Source: Adiantum capillus-veneris | Lineage: Eukaryota; Streptophyta; Polypodiopsida; Polypodiales; Pteridaceae | Reading direction: 5' to 3' | Assembly: GCA_014529385.2 (NCBI GenBank) | Contig: CM043969.1 | Span: forward strand, 32,402,446 to 32,466,445 | Length of the DNA: 64,000 nucleotides | Part shown: positions 43,938 through 55,848 of the stretch, one piece after another | Position numbering within the stretch: position 1 is the stretch's first letter | How the letters are laid out: every line of letters begins with the position of its first letter | Translations under genes and position numbers: made by a program | The notes under the pieces: generated by a model | The model's database searches: none | What the model was told of the DNA's origin: nothing | Seen by the model: only the letters and a program-made list of their open reading frames with translations

Positions 43938-46900
43938 TTATGGGCTGAAGTAGTCTTCGGGTTGGTGACTGGAAAAGCGGTCTTTAAGCGCACTTAGTGC
44001 CTTTTGGTATTTGATCTTTCTTTCTTTATTTGTCACTTGTTGCAAAAACTGCATAGTTACTCTATTTTTGAGCTCCACCGCTGAGTAGCTTACAAACGTT
44101 GATGTGAAGTTGCTTATCACTGGTGCAAATATTTTCGTTCGCCAGGTGAAGAATCTCGTGTAGAATGCTTCCTCGAACGCCACCATATTGTGAGAAGGTA
44201 GAAACATGCATCTGGCGTAGAAGCCATAGAGGACTTCTTTGGAAGGTTGGCCACTAAGATCATAGCACAAACCTTTGTTACCCTCGAGGAATGACATCCA
44301 AGGGGTGCCCGCTTGCTCTGGCTCATTGAACGCTTTGATGCATGTGAGCAGCATTCGGCATATCTTATATAGCATAGCACATGACAAATCTGGTAGACTT
44401 TTAAAGAATGACATGGCACCCTTTAGAGTTTTCACCATGTATTCTTTGATCGTTCGCTGGTCCCTTTTTTGGAGCAGGAAATCTGGGGTAATTCAGCCAA
44501 GTTGGCCGCTTCTTAGTAGTGTCTCATGTGCTATCCAGGTCCTTACTCTTGATACAGGACAAAAATTCGGATCTTTTTGCAGGGCCGCAGGTGCTCTCGT
44601 GAACAGAATCAAGTATCTTGGGGTTTTGTTCAACCAGCTCAACCTCCACTTCGGGTGGTCTTTATCTACGCCCGTGACTTGCATGTCTCTGTAATGCCTT
44701 TCTTTTACCTGTAGCAACTCAAGTTTAATCAGAGGGTAGGACAGGGACTGTTGGTGCCATTGTGCATTTATTTGATTGGGAGTGAGTTGTGTGACATTGA
44801 CAAAATGAAGTACTCTCAGCTCCCAATCCATTGCTACCTTCCACTGCTCATCTACCTCTTGTGTAGCTTTTTCTTTTAGTGCATCTTCTTCAGCCCTTTG
44901 AGAGCTAGACCATGGGCACTGTGTCTTCTTCTGTGATGGGTACCTGAAACTCTTCCTCGCTACTCAACTCTACTATGGACTGTGTCTCCATTTCAGCAAA
45001 TGATACTGAGGGTATCTCTATCTGAGGTTGCTCCTAAGTGCCTACCTCTTCTTGCATTTCCGACCTTCCCTCTCTCAGTAGCTGGTTGACTCTTTTGAGT
45101 TCAACTATCTCCTTTAGTAGTTCATCTTGTCTTTGGACCCGCATCAAGGCCAGGTCTCTGCGTTGAGATTGCTCTAACTTCAGCTCCAGCTCGAGGTCTT
45201 TATTTTTCTTTCCTAGTTCCTTGTAGACCTCGTCTGTACCTTTGATCGAGGCAACCGCTGGATTTTCGCGTATTTGATGCAATAATATCGCCTGATCATT
45301 GATTCTTTGTTCTGAGTACTATAGAGAAGCATTGGCTACATCTAACTGTACCTGGATTTTTTGAGCTGATAGGGTGGTAGTGAGAAGTTCATTTGTAACT
45401 TCCGTCAACTGATCATTCTTGTCTTTGCATGCATCTGACAGCTTGGTAAGCAACTCACCCAGCTCCTCCATTTCTTTTTGTTGCTTATATCTAGCGAGCT
45501 GATGTTGTTCAGATTCTGCTCTGAGCTCCTGCACTTGCCTTTACAGATCGGTGATGACATTAAGTCTATCGTCTAACTTCCCTTGGAGTGCATCAATCAC
45601 CATCTCTAACTCTTTGGCCCATGGACTATGGCCAAGTGTTGCTAAGCGAAGCCTTTCTGTCATCTCCTGCATTTTCTTAGCATATTTGTTAACCTGCAGG
45701 ATGACTTCGTCACTCGATTGCCAGTCTTCATTGCATGTCAGCTGTCTTGATGTTTCTACAGCCTCAAGGGTGTCTGTTGGTTGTGTCAGGACGGTTGGCT
45801 GCTGTTGTTCTTGTGGTTGTGGCTGTTCTTTTTTCGTGGAGGTAGAGGGTGGTGCCTCGGCCTTCTCTTGCTGTGCTGCGGTAGAGGGTGGTTCCTCTCC
45901 CTTTTGCTCCTTTGGCTGCTCAAACTCTGTGGTGTCCTCTTTCGTTGCAAGACTTGCTGCCTTTTCTGTCTCTAACTCTTTCTCTATTGGCTGCTCTTGA
46001 GTTGATCCAACTGCTCGTTGTGTAAATTCAGCTGCCTCTTTGTGTTCTGGTTCTTGTGCAGATTCATCTGCCTTTTAATGTTCAACTTTTGCTTCTTTCG
46101 TTGGCTCATTTTTTGTGTCTTTAACTGCCGGTGATGGTGGTGGGCTCGGCATTGGTTCATCTTGGTGTTCAGAGACAGAAGAAGAGATGCGGGGAGACAC
46201 GTCACCTTGGGCATGTTGTGCTTCTCCTTGTGCAGTGGTCTCTTCTGCATGCTCTTGATGTTCTTCCGCCTCTTTTGCCGTATTTGCCGCTTCTTCAGCT
46301 TCCTTTAGCTTTGAAGCTTCTGCTTCTTGGTACATCCGCTCCAGTACTTCAGCAAGTTCTTCAGCTTGCTTCCAGGTGTGATGCTTGGTCCTTGGTCCCT
46401 TAAGTCCACTAGGAACCCATTTTTTTGGGGTCCTTTCCTTGTGCTTGTCGTCTGTGTTGGTATGCGTGTTTCTCTCTTTAAAACCGGGCTTGCTTTTGCA
46501 CAGGCTCTTCTTGGTATGCTGCCACGGCTTTCCTCTTCATTTCCTCCCTTCGTGCTCTCTTTTCTTCATTATTCGAGCTTTCACTGCCGTGACTTTCCAG
46601 CGAGCTTTCAACCACTTCTTCATCAGATTTGTAGGATATCTTGGTCGATCTTGTAGCTCAAGAAGATGGTTAAGCTGACACTATCCAAGTGTTTTGGTCT
46701 GGGGTAGGTGGTAGGTTGTCGGCCATGCCGATGGCATGGTATGAATTTCTTGTCAATACCTCTTGGTGCACCCAGGTAAGTAATATTTCCTTGTTCATAG
46801 AAATCTATGAGTCTTAGCCTGCGGTTGGCTTCTTTGGTCTCAGGCTTAGCGGCGACATCATACACTTCTTTTGGTAGGAATTACAACTCTACCTGATGTC

Positions 46901-47110
46901 CCTCTTCACTCTTGAATCTGCCGGCGGTGAACACTATGGTGTGATGCTCTTTGAGCTGTTCTTTTGAAAGATAGGCTGCCTTGGCGGCTTTGACAACATC
47001 TGTATCCAGTTGGTATGCGGGTAGCTCCTGCAACTTTTCTTTCTAGTTGAGCTTCTTCTTGGCCCTGTCTGCTGCTTGCATGGCTCCTTTTCAGTGAATA
47101 GAGTGTCAAA
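43938..47110 (-). pseudogene. Decayed coiled-coil protein gene, unknown family
   Basis: About 1000 codons on the minus strand read through with a handful of stops and at least two frameshifts (between about 46400 and 46650, and near 44880). In order there is a Lys/Glu-rich start (AKKKLN near 47050) and a segment LIDFYEQGNITYLGAP. A long Glu/Ala/Gln/Pro-rich linker with repeats such as KEEPP and STAAQQEKAEAPPST follows. A strong coiled coil spans about 45035-45600 (KEMEELGELLTKLSD, KKNKDLELELKLEQSQ). The C-terminus is globular (HFVNVTQLTPNQINAQW, FLQQVTNKERKIKYQ). In-frame stops include ones ending at 46075, 45541, 45319 and 45034. I recognise no family. It may be a retroelement gag-like protein or a repeat-amplified gene. 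Confidence 0.55.
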
Positions 47111-49214
47111 GTTAGCAGATTTGTCGGATTTTTCTCTGAAGTGTCCTTTAGTCTGAAATGCTGACAATTTTAGTCCAATTTGCTTCAAATCAATTTTTGA
47201 ATAAGCATAGATGCATAAAAACATGCAAGGAACAAAAATGTCAAGCTCAAACAGAAATTTGCAACCAAAGTAAATAATCGCGATTATTTATAGCTGAGTA
47301 ATTTCTCCAACTTTTTGCAAACTTGGCATTTCAGGCTTGAAGTATATACTAAATACATGCTCTGATTGAAATATGGGCTCAATTGGATGCATAGGGTGAA
47401 AATGGTTCCAGCTTTTGGCTTTAGGTCTTTGAAACAGTCGATATAATGGAAATTTGAAATTTTGAGCTCCAACTTGGTTCAAACTTGGCTAGTGGGCTTA
47501 GCACATCATGTACTTTGGATGTATGATGGCAAAATATCAAAACTCCCCCATTTTGGCTAGAAAGTAAATAATCACAATTATTAACATTTCTACCAAAATC
47601 AACATTCTTTTTGTACAAATTGGTTCTAGGCATTGTATAGACTCTGTGTATGAGATATGAGGTGATTTGAATCAAGAAATGTGGTCCATAACCCAAAAAT
47701 TGGCTTGCAAAGACTTCTTTGCATTTTTTGGCAATTTTCCAAGTTATAGATGCTCATTTTGGCTCATACTTGATTTTGGCATACAATAGGTGTGTACACA
47801 TGATAGGTGAGGTGATGATACAATTTCCAAGCAAAAATAGTGCAAAAGTAATAATCGCAATTATTTACAGCAGTCACAATTTTTTTGCAAAAACAAGTCC
47901 TAAATTGATTTTGGTCAAGCTGGCATCACTTTGTGCTTTGTTGACTCTGAAATCTCTGATTTCTGTGACTCTACTGCCTGTTGAGTTGGTCAGTCAATTT
48001 TGAGGCTTTGGACTTGTCCGCAACATAGTCGTGAAGTAACTCATTTAATTCTGGCTCATTTGGAGTCAGTTTGACCCTATATGTCGAATTTGACTCTTTG
48101 TAGCCTTCGAGCCGTTTTCTGCTTTAAGAGAGCTTTGCTTGATTGATTTCACTAAATCGATCATATACATTGTATATGAACCTCGTAGGCAAGCTGTCTG
48201 TGGAGTCAGATCCAAATTCTAGTATCTACAGAAACCTAGATTTTCTACTGGGGACCCCTCGACCCCTGCCGAATGGTCAACTGATGATATAGAAAGGTTC
48301 TATTATGTTAGGGCATGCTAGAGTTCAAATCCCATCCGATTTGGTCGAGCTGACATGCCGCTATGGTCAGTTTTTGGTCGTAGGTCTTCATGCACTACTC
48401 GATTTCTAGGGGTTTAGACTAGCTAACGGCCGTACAAAATGGATCATTGATGAGTAAAGAACTTACCCCTCATGTCTCGTGTGAGATGGCGCTGAAAACG
48501 GGCAACTATAGACTCCGGAAAAGACACGCGAACGAGGTCGAAAAGCTCTGTCTACAAAGGCTACAAGTGGAAATGAGGTGGTTTTAGCTTACCTTGGATA
48601 TCTATACCCGGACTTCCCGAGCCAATTTTCTCCAAATTCCCTCGTTAGTTCTACTAGGCCGTTAAATCTATGTTAAACTCAAAAATTTCCTTGATCGGAT
48701 TCGTGTAGTTCATTTTGTAAGAATTTTGCAAAAGTAGGTCTGGGGGCCTAATTTGAGCTTCCCGCTTCCATCTTCTGATTTCATTAAAAATTCTTATGCT
48801 TGTCTGCCTTGTCTTTTTGATCACCATCATGTCTTCCATTTTTCAGTCTGAGCTTCTTTGCTATTTATTATTAATTTTTGACCTGTTTATTGAAAAAATC
48901 AAAGAAAATAACAAAATGCTCCAAAAAAGTAAAATGAAAATTCAATAATTAAGAAAATCCATTGAAAAACACAGTTTTCTTGTTTTCTGTTGGATTTCTC
49001 TATTTTTAATTCTCATTATCAGTAAAAGTGATAAAAAACAACAAAAAAGGACTATTTTTTGATAGTTTATACACTATTTACACTCATCGGGAAGATATTA
49101 TAAGTGAATTTTTCCTTGATCATGAATTATGAGGGCATTATTAGGTAATTTTGTAAAAACTCACATGTTAACATCGAACTTTTTTCTCCCTCTTTAAACG
49201 TTGCCCTTAATTAC
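47111..49214. other. AT-rich intergenic region with a spaced palindromic motif
   Basis: No supportable gene is present. Between 47270 and 47990 a motif based on GTAAATAATCGCGATTATTT occurs three times at about 284-294 bp spacing (47270, 47564, 47848). The rest to 49214 is AT-rich with homopolymer runs. Confidence 0.5.
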
Positions 49215-49904
49215 TTAGTGCCCTTCAACTCCTCCTAGATGGCGTATTCCGGGACGACTGTGTTCATGGGTTGAACAACCGTGTCTATGCATAGCCGTGG
49301 TTGGCTCTACCATGCTTTGAAGATCAATGCAATTCAAACCACTATGTTGTGCAAGAGCTGGGTCTTGAGTAATTAACTCAAGGGCGTCTGATGTCGAGGC
49401 TTTCTGATGTTGCCTTCCAAAGAGAAAATTTTGTAGCTTGTGTGCTCTCTGTTTGATTGTACCATCAGGATGCTTGAGCACGCTAATTGCCTAAGATGTC
49501 GGTAGCACTTTTGACTGTTGTTGGGCTTTTTCTCGCCATTGGTAGCTTGGTTTGCTTGGTGTTGTATGGTGTGGTGGAGTCTTTTGAGACTTAACTCACC
49601 ATTGCTTGATTGGTTTTACGGTTTGTGGAGAAGATAAGTGCTCCTTTTTCTTCCAAATCCATTACAAGTTAGGTTCCTTGCTTGAAGATGCTCGTCTCTG
49701 TGTTTTTTTTACCCTTGGAACATTCTTTTGTTTTTGTCGGTGATGTTTTGGGCACCCAGATTTGAATCGGCTTATCCTTAAGATGTGCTTTTGGTACCCA
49801 AATTTGCATGACTCCTTGCATGCTACTTGTAGCATTTGCTTGTCAAGGGGATGGAGAAGGTTGATTACTTCGTGGTTAGGTCTGCTGATTGCTTCCTTTC
49901 CATT
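49215..49904 (-). pseudogene. Gypsy-locus linker region, part beyond the copia C insertion
   Basis: Lys/Arg/Gln-rich minus-strand sequence (HRQKQKNVPRVKKTQRR, TIKQRAHKLQNFLFGRQHQ) continues, after removal of copia C and one CCTCC, from the protease-like segment at 55104-55683. Stops and at least one shift are present. I see no domain; it may be the linker that precedes RT in some gypsy polyproteins. Confidence 0.45.
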
Positions 49905-49909
49905 CCTCC
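49905..49909. repeat. Target site duplication of copia C (left)
   Basis: CCTCC is repeated at 55099-55103 directly outside the right LTR. Confidence 0.93.
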
Positions 49910-50231
49910 TGTTGAGATGTCGAGCTCTACACCTTGAGCTGGCATCCACTACGGGTCTTGGCCACTTACGAAATTTACTCACTGGTGCGTTAGGTGACCG
50001 ACACGGAGGATCTCTGCCAGTGATTCTACAGCTGGACTACACTTATAGTGCCAGCCTAGTATGCTTCTAGCGAGTTCACACTTAGTGACCGCATGTACAT
50101 ATGTGCTACTTTTCAGCTTTAGCACTTAGTCATTTTGTACTCTCTTTTCTGTGAAGAAGAAGAAGAATCTTTCCATCTCTGTGTGCTTTGTGCTTGTCTT
50201 GTGTAGCTCTCTTGCATCCTCATTCTTTACA
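49910..50231 (+). repeat. Copia C 5' LTR
   Basis: It begins TGTTGAGATGTCGAGC and ends CATTCTTTACA. It contains a (GAA)n run near 50153. Confidence 0.93.
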
Positions 50232-50244
50232 TGGTATCAAAGCC
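50232..50244 (+). other. Copia C primer binding site
   Basis: TGGTATCAAAGCC directly abuts the 5' LTR. It is one base different from the TGGTATCAGAGCC seen in the other elements here. Confidence 0.88.
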
Positions 50245-50466
50245 TGGTGCAGGCAAGAGAGGCTAAGAGAGCAAGAGCATCACAATCCCTTCGTTCGCAA
50301 TCCAAAGTGCAGTATACAGAGATTTACTGTACAAGTACAGTGGTTGTATGTACGCTTGATTGTGGACACTCGTTGAGTGTAGAAAGCGTTACAGGTACCA
50401 CGATAGTAGGTTCAACAGATTTGCAGGTTTTTGCAGATTGCAGCTATTTTGTCTTAGTGCTTCAAG

Positions 50467-53400
50467 ATGTCTGACGGTTTCAGTCAGATTGTTAGTGAGA
50501 AGCTTGCGAAAAATAACTACCCTGCATGGAAGTTCAGAATAACAAATTTCCTAAAAGGAAAAGGTTATTGGGACTATGTAGAAGGAGACAATGAAAAGGA
50601 ACCAGAGATTCCCGAGGCAAATGCTACAGCAGAACAAAGGAAAGATTTGAGGGACAGGCAACAAGGCCAGAGCAAAGTGATGTATTGGCTTTCTATGAGC
50701 ATCACAGATGGCATGATGGGCTATCTACAGGATGCTGAAACCCCCGCCATTGCATGGAGAAACTTAGGCAGAGTGTTCAAGGTGAACACCAAGGCCAGGA
50801 AGCTTCAACTAAAGTCGGAGCTAAATCAGGCTAAGAGGAACAACCTCTCAATCAATGATTATGCCTTGAAGATCAAGAGTATCATTGAGGCTCTTGGATC
50901 GATTAAAGTCTCAGTGGAAGACGATGACATTGTCCGTGCATGCTTGGATGGTCTAGGAGATGAGTATGTACATTTTAGGTCTTCCATGAATACAAGAGAC
51001 AACATCCCCGTGTTCCAAGATTTGATTTCTATGCTTATTCTTGAGGAGAAGAACCTTGACACATCTTCTTCTCATGGCAGAAATAATTCTGAACAGGCCT
51101 TCTATTCTAACTCCAATAGAGGTAGAGGTAGAGGTCATGGTCGAGGCCCAAGGGGTTGCAGGGGCCAATTTCTGGAAGGTCAATCAAATCAAAACAATAC
51201 AGGTAGCAGGGGAAAGCAGTCTCAAGGCAGGGGGAGTCAAAGAGGTCGTGGTGCAAGATCAAGCATGCAGCAACATACTCTAGATAGCAGAGAATGTTGG
51301 ACTTGTGGTGAAAGAGGTCACATGTCACGTGACTGTCCAAAGGGAAAAGCAAGTGGAAAGAGAGAACAGGGCAACTATGCATCTACTAGCAGAGATGTAG
51401 ATGACAGCAAAAACGAGAGCATGTTTGTTATGCAACATGTAATGAATACAATGACTGCAGAGAATTCCACCCAAGATGATGTTTGGTATGTGGATTCAGG
51501 TGCCTCTAATCACATGACGTCTCGTGGAGAGTGGTTTAGAGATATGCGCAAACCAGATGTGTCAGGCTATGTGCAGACAGGAGATGACACAGCTCACCCC
51601 ATTGCTCATGTAGGGGACATACCTCTAAATACGAAGAGTGGGAAATCAAAGTACTTAGCAGATGTACTTCATGTCCCAAACATTACAAAGAATCTTGTTT
51701 CTGTTGGACAAATGGTTGAGCAAGGTTTGCAGGTTCGCTTCAATCCAAATGGCTGTTATGTAGAAGATTTCCAGAATGGCTGTAAGCTGATCACAGAGGG
51801 CAAATGTGTGGGCGGAATTTTTACGCTGAATGTAGATATGCCTGAGGTAAAAGCTGCATTATTTGCATAGGGCACAGGTGTTGTGGCTGATGTTGACATT
51901 TGGCACAAACGCATTGGCCATGTCAATGAGCAGAGATTGTGCAGCATGCAATCAAAACAGATTGTAAAAGGTTTGCCCAAATTCAAGGTGGATGGTATGC
52001 ATAAAGTGTGTGCAGCATGCCAGTTTGGAAAACAGTCAAAGGGCTCATTTCCACATGAGCGCAATGTATGTAAAAAGCCACTTGAGGTGGTGCACACAGA
52101 TGTTTGGAGTCCAACCGATACTGCAAGTATACATGGTTGCAGGTATTATGTCTCTTTCATTGATGACCATACAAGGAAAGTATGGGTCTACTTCATGCGT
52201 AACAAAAGTGAAGTGTTTGGTCACTTTCAAGACTTCAAAGTCATGATTGATAAGGAGACAGATATGCAAATCAAGACATTGAGGTCAGATGGAGGGGGAG
52301 AGTACTTCTCCAATGATTTTTCAGATTTTCTGCGAATGCATGGTATACGCAGGCAGTTTACATGCAGATATACTCCACAACAGAATGGGGTCACAGAAAG
52401 GAAAAACAGGCACATTGCAGAGGTTGCACGTGCATTGATGAATGAGAAGAACATGCCTCATCATTTCTGGGCTGAAGCCGTAAATACAGCTGTGTACATT
52501 ATGAATAGGACACCTACAGCTGCGGTGCATGATGTAACACCTGAGGAAAAGTTTACAGGTACAAAGCCTGATTTGGCACACTTGAAAGTGTTTGGCTGCA
52601 TAGCTTACGTGCATGTACCAGATGAGTTGTGTAGGAAATTGGATCCTAAAGCAGAGAAATGTATTCTTGTGGGATATTCCCTTGAACAAAAGGGGTACAG
52701 GTGCTACAATCCTACTACACGAGAATTACGAGTGAGCAGAGATGTAGTCTTTGATGAGATGAGCAGCTGGTACAGTAATGCACATGGCACTATTGGGGCT
52801 GATGTGGTTGTAAAAAATGTGAGGCCACAGTCACAGGTTTTGAGTGGACCACAAGAGTCCTCTTCTCGTGGCTCTGTTGAGAAACCATGGAATGGTAGAC
52901 TACATACACAGGTTACTCCACCAACAGGTACAGGGAATGTATCACGAAAAGGAAAGGAAAAGGTTGATGAACCTCTCTTTATGGCTGATGCATCATCAGG
53001 TTTTTCACATGTAGACATGGATTCAGATGGTTCTGAACAAAGTCTTGATGAGGACTTTGGAATTCCGGCTGTCAGGACACCTGGTGTAAGGAAAGTACAA
53101 GAAGATGCTAGAGGGCAAAGGAGTGACCCAGGACCGCGCAGATCTAATAGAGTCAGAAATCTAGTTCAGAAATTGACTTATGATGGGTATCTAGCGCATC
53201 ACCAAGCCTACATGGCTAAGGTGATACAGGATGTGGAGCCCACATGTTTTGAGGATGCAGTTGGAAATGTGCATTGGGATGATGCAATGAATGAAGAGAT
53301 GGCTGCATTAGAAGCAAACGACACATGGGAGTTGGTGCCATTGCCAAGTGGCAAGAAAGCTATTGGCTGTAAATGGGTGTATAAAACCAAGCATAAGGCT

Positions 53401-54804
53401 GATGGTAACATTGAGCGTCACAAGGCAAGGCTGGTCGCAAAGGGTTATGCACAGACGTATGGCATAGACTATGAGGAGACCTTTGCTCCAGTGGCAAAGA
53501 TGACGACTGTGAGAGCTGTCATAGCAGTGGCTGCATCTAGAGGATGGATTATGCATCAAATGGATGTAAAGTATGCCTTCTTGAATGGTGAGTTTCAAGA
53601 GGAAGTGTATATGGATCAACCACCTGGTTATGTCGATCAAGGTTACCCAGATTATGTATGCAAACTTCTCAAAGATTTGTATGGTTTGAAGCAGGGCTCT
53701 AGAGCATGGTATGACAGGATTTCCAAGTATCTTGTCAGTATTGGTTTTAGGAGAGCTCATACTGATCATTCACTCTATGTACGTGAGAGTGATGTGGGGA
53801 TTGTGGTCATTACCATATATGTAGATGACCTTATTATTGTTGGTGACAATGCTATGGAGATTGACCATGTGAAGGGTCTTCTCAAACAGGAGTTTGAAAT
53901 GAAAGATTTAGGCGAGTTGCGCTACTTTCTTGGCATTGAGGTGATCAGGACTCCAGAAAGTGTATGGCTATCACAGAGACAGTATGCTTTGGACATGTTG
54001 TCAAAGTATGGTATGGCTGATTGTAAGACAATTTCTATTCCCTTGGATGTGAATGCAAAGCTAAGTGCAGAGAAGGGTGATGTTGTTGAGGATGTCAATA
54101 TGTACAGGAAGATTGTGGGCAGTGTAATCTACTTGACTATCACGAGGCCAGACTTGAGCTACACAGTAGGCTTGGAGAGTCAGTTCATGCAGCTTCCGAG
54201 GAAGCCACATTTGGATGGAGTACGACGCACACTTAGGTATGTGCAAGGTACTCTTGACTACGCATTGTTCTATGCAGCAGATGCACCATTAGCATTGTAT
54301 GGGTATACAAATGCAGATTGGGCAGGTAGCATTGTTGATAGGAGATCTACGAGTGGCTTCATGTTCTCTTTTGGGAGTGCTGCTGTTACTTGGAGCAGAA
54401 AAAAGCAGCCTACGGTTGCTTTATCGAGCACAGAGGCCGAGTACAGAGGTGCAGCAGTTGCGGCGTGCGAGGTAGCTTGGCTACGCACATTACTTGAGGA
54501 CTTGGAAGTGCAGGTGGACCAACAGATTTTCATCCATTGTGACAACCTCAGCAGCATGCAGTTGGCTAGGAACCCAGTGTTCGATGCCAGGACCAAACAC
54601 ATAGAGGTCCATTACCACTACGTTCGAGAGCGAGTGTTGGCGGGAGACATCGACTTGGTCTACGTCAGCACAGAGGAGCAGATAGCGGATATCTTTACCA
54701 AGGCCCTCGGAGCTAAGAAGCTTCGACGTTTCCGGACTATGCTTGGACTCTGCGACATGCAGAGCTCGAGGGGGAGTGTTGAGATGTCGAGCTCTACACC
54801 TTGA
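50467..54804 (+). pseudogene. Copia C Gag-Pol polyprotein, one in-frame TAG
   Basis: A 1446-codon frame starts MSDGFSQIVSEKL and is interrupted only by TAG at 51868-51870. Gag is followed by a Gly/Arg/Gln-rich tail and a zinc knuckle (CWTCGERGHMSRDC, about residue 277), and then the protease DSGASNHMTS at about 342. The TAG (codon 468) falls between protease and integrase. Integrase has its HHCC module (IWHKRIGHVNE, CAACQFGK) and core motifs HTDVW, FIDDHTRKVWV, LRSDGGGEYF and YTPQQNGVTERKN. RT has CKWVYKTK, KYAFLNGE, LYGLKQGSRAWY and YVDDLI. RNase H has NADWAGS, TEAEYRG and KHIEVHYHY. The stop TGA lies in the 3' LTR. All catalytic residues that I can check are present. Readthrough cannot be excluded but a single nonsense mutation is simpler. 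Confidence 0.93.
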
Positions 54805-55098
54805 GCTGGCATCCACTACGGGTCTTGGCCGCTTATGGAATTTACTCACTGGTGCGTTAGGTGACCGACACGGAGGATCTCTGTCAGTGATTCTACAACT
54901 GGACTACACTTATAGTGCCAACCTAGTACGCTTCTAGCGAGTTCAGACTTAGTGACCGCATGTACATATGTGCTACTTTTCAGCTTTAGCACTTAGTCAT
55001 TTTGTACTCTCTTTTCTGTGAAGAAGAAGAAGAAGCTTTCCATCTCTGTGTGCTTTGTGCTTGTCTTGTGTAGCTCTCTTGCATCCTCATTCTTTACA
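54777..55098 (+). repeat. Copia C 3' LTR
   Basis: It pairs with 49910-50231, with about nine substitutions, and is followed by CCTCC at 55099-55103. Confidence 0.93.
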
Positions 55099-55103
55099 CC
55101 TCC

Positions 55104-55845
55104 TTGCATGGTGCAGTTGGAACAATGAGTTGCCCGCCTTTAGGTGATAGCTTGAGCTAATTTGTATCCCAATCTGGTACTGCTTTGTATGTCCGCATCC
55201 AAGGAATTCCAAGAATCATCGTCTCATTCATGTGTTCATCTGGTAAGCATACAAACTGGTGAGGACATGAACATCCATGTACTGTCACGTTCAAGTTGAC
55301 TACTCCTAATGTTGGGGTTGGGTTCTTGTTGCATCCTTTGATTGTCGCTATTCCTACTGCTGTCAATGCTTGACTTGTTGCTTTCTTGTACGTGGAATAA
55401 CTAACTGCATTTACTCTAGCTCTTGTGTCGACCAAAGCATTGGTGCTATGATTGTTGAGTTGTACTTTGATGTGCAGGTCCATTCCGTCTTCAAGTTGAC
55501 TACTCCTAATGTTGGGGTTGGGTTCTTGTTGCATCCTTTGATTGTCGCTATTCCTACTGCTGTCAATGCTTGACTTGTTGCTTTCTTGTACGTGGAATAA
55601 CTAACTGCATTTACTATAGCGCGTGTGTCGACCAAAGCATTGGTGCTATGATTGTTGAGTTGTACTTTGATGCGCAGGTCCATTCCGTCTAACGAGTCGT
55701 TATCTGTTGAAACTGCATCTTTAGGTAATTCCCATTGTCGATCATCTATTTCTAGAGTGTTGATGGGAATCGGTATCTGTTGATTCCTGAGAGCAACCTT
55801 CCGTTTGAGTATCCGAAGCCGAGCTTCCTCTTGGGTTTCATCAAT
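55104..55845 (-). pseudogene. Gypsy retropepsin-like segment, with a duplicated portion
   Basis: The minus strand encodes IKVQLNNHSTNALVDTRA, the active-site region of a gypsy aspartic protease with DTR in place of DTG, and further on MILGIPWMRTYKAVPDWD, the second conserved protease segment. A 200-bp block (55290-55489 and 55490-55689) is tandemly duplicated, so the active-site part occurs twice. The frame is the same as that of the integrase tail upstream on the minus strand (55849-56106), separated only by one stop codon. Confidence 0.75.
55290..55689. repeat. 200-bp tandem duplication inside the protease-like segment
   Basis: TTCAAGTTGACTACTCCTAA starts at 55290 and again at 55490, and the two 200-bp copies differ at only a few sites. 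Because 200 is not a multiple of three, the duplication shifts the frame. Confidence 0.93.
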
Positions 55846-55848
55846 AAC

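Larger units (their letters stand above)
49910..55098 (+). mobile_element. Copia element C, complete
   Basis: This 5189-bp Ty1/copia element has 322-bp LTRs (49910-50231 and 54777-55098) differing at about nine positions (roughly 97 percent identity) and TG...CA ends. The CCTCC target duplication lies directly outside both LTRs. The primer site TGGTATCAAAGCC lies at 50232-50244 and the polypurine tract GAGGGGGAG directly before 54777. It is inserted in a decayed gypsy locus. The polyprotein is open apart from one TAG. It belongs to a different copia lineage from B and D (different LTR, Gag and length). Confidence 0.95.
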
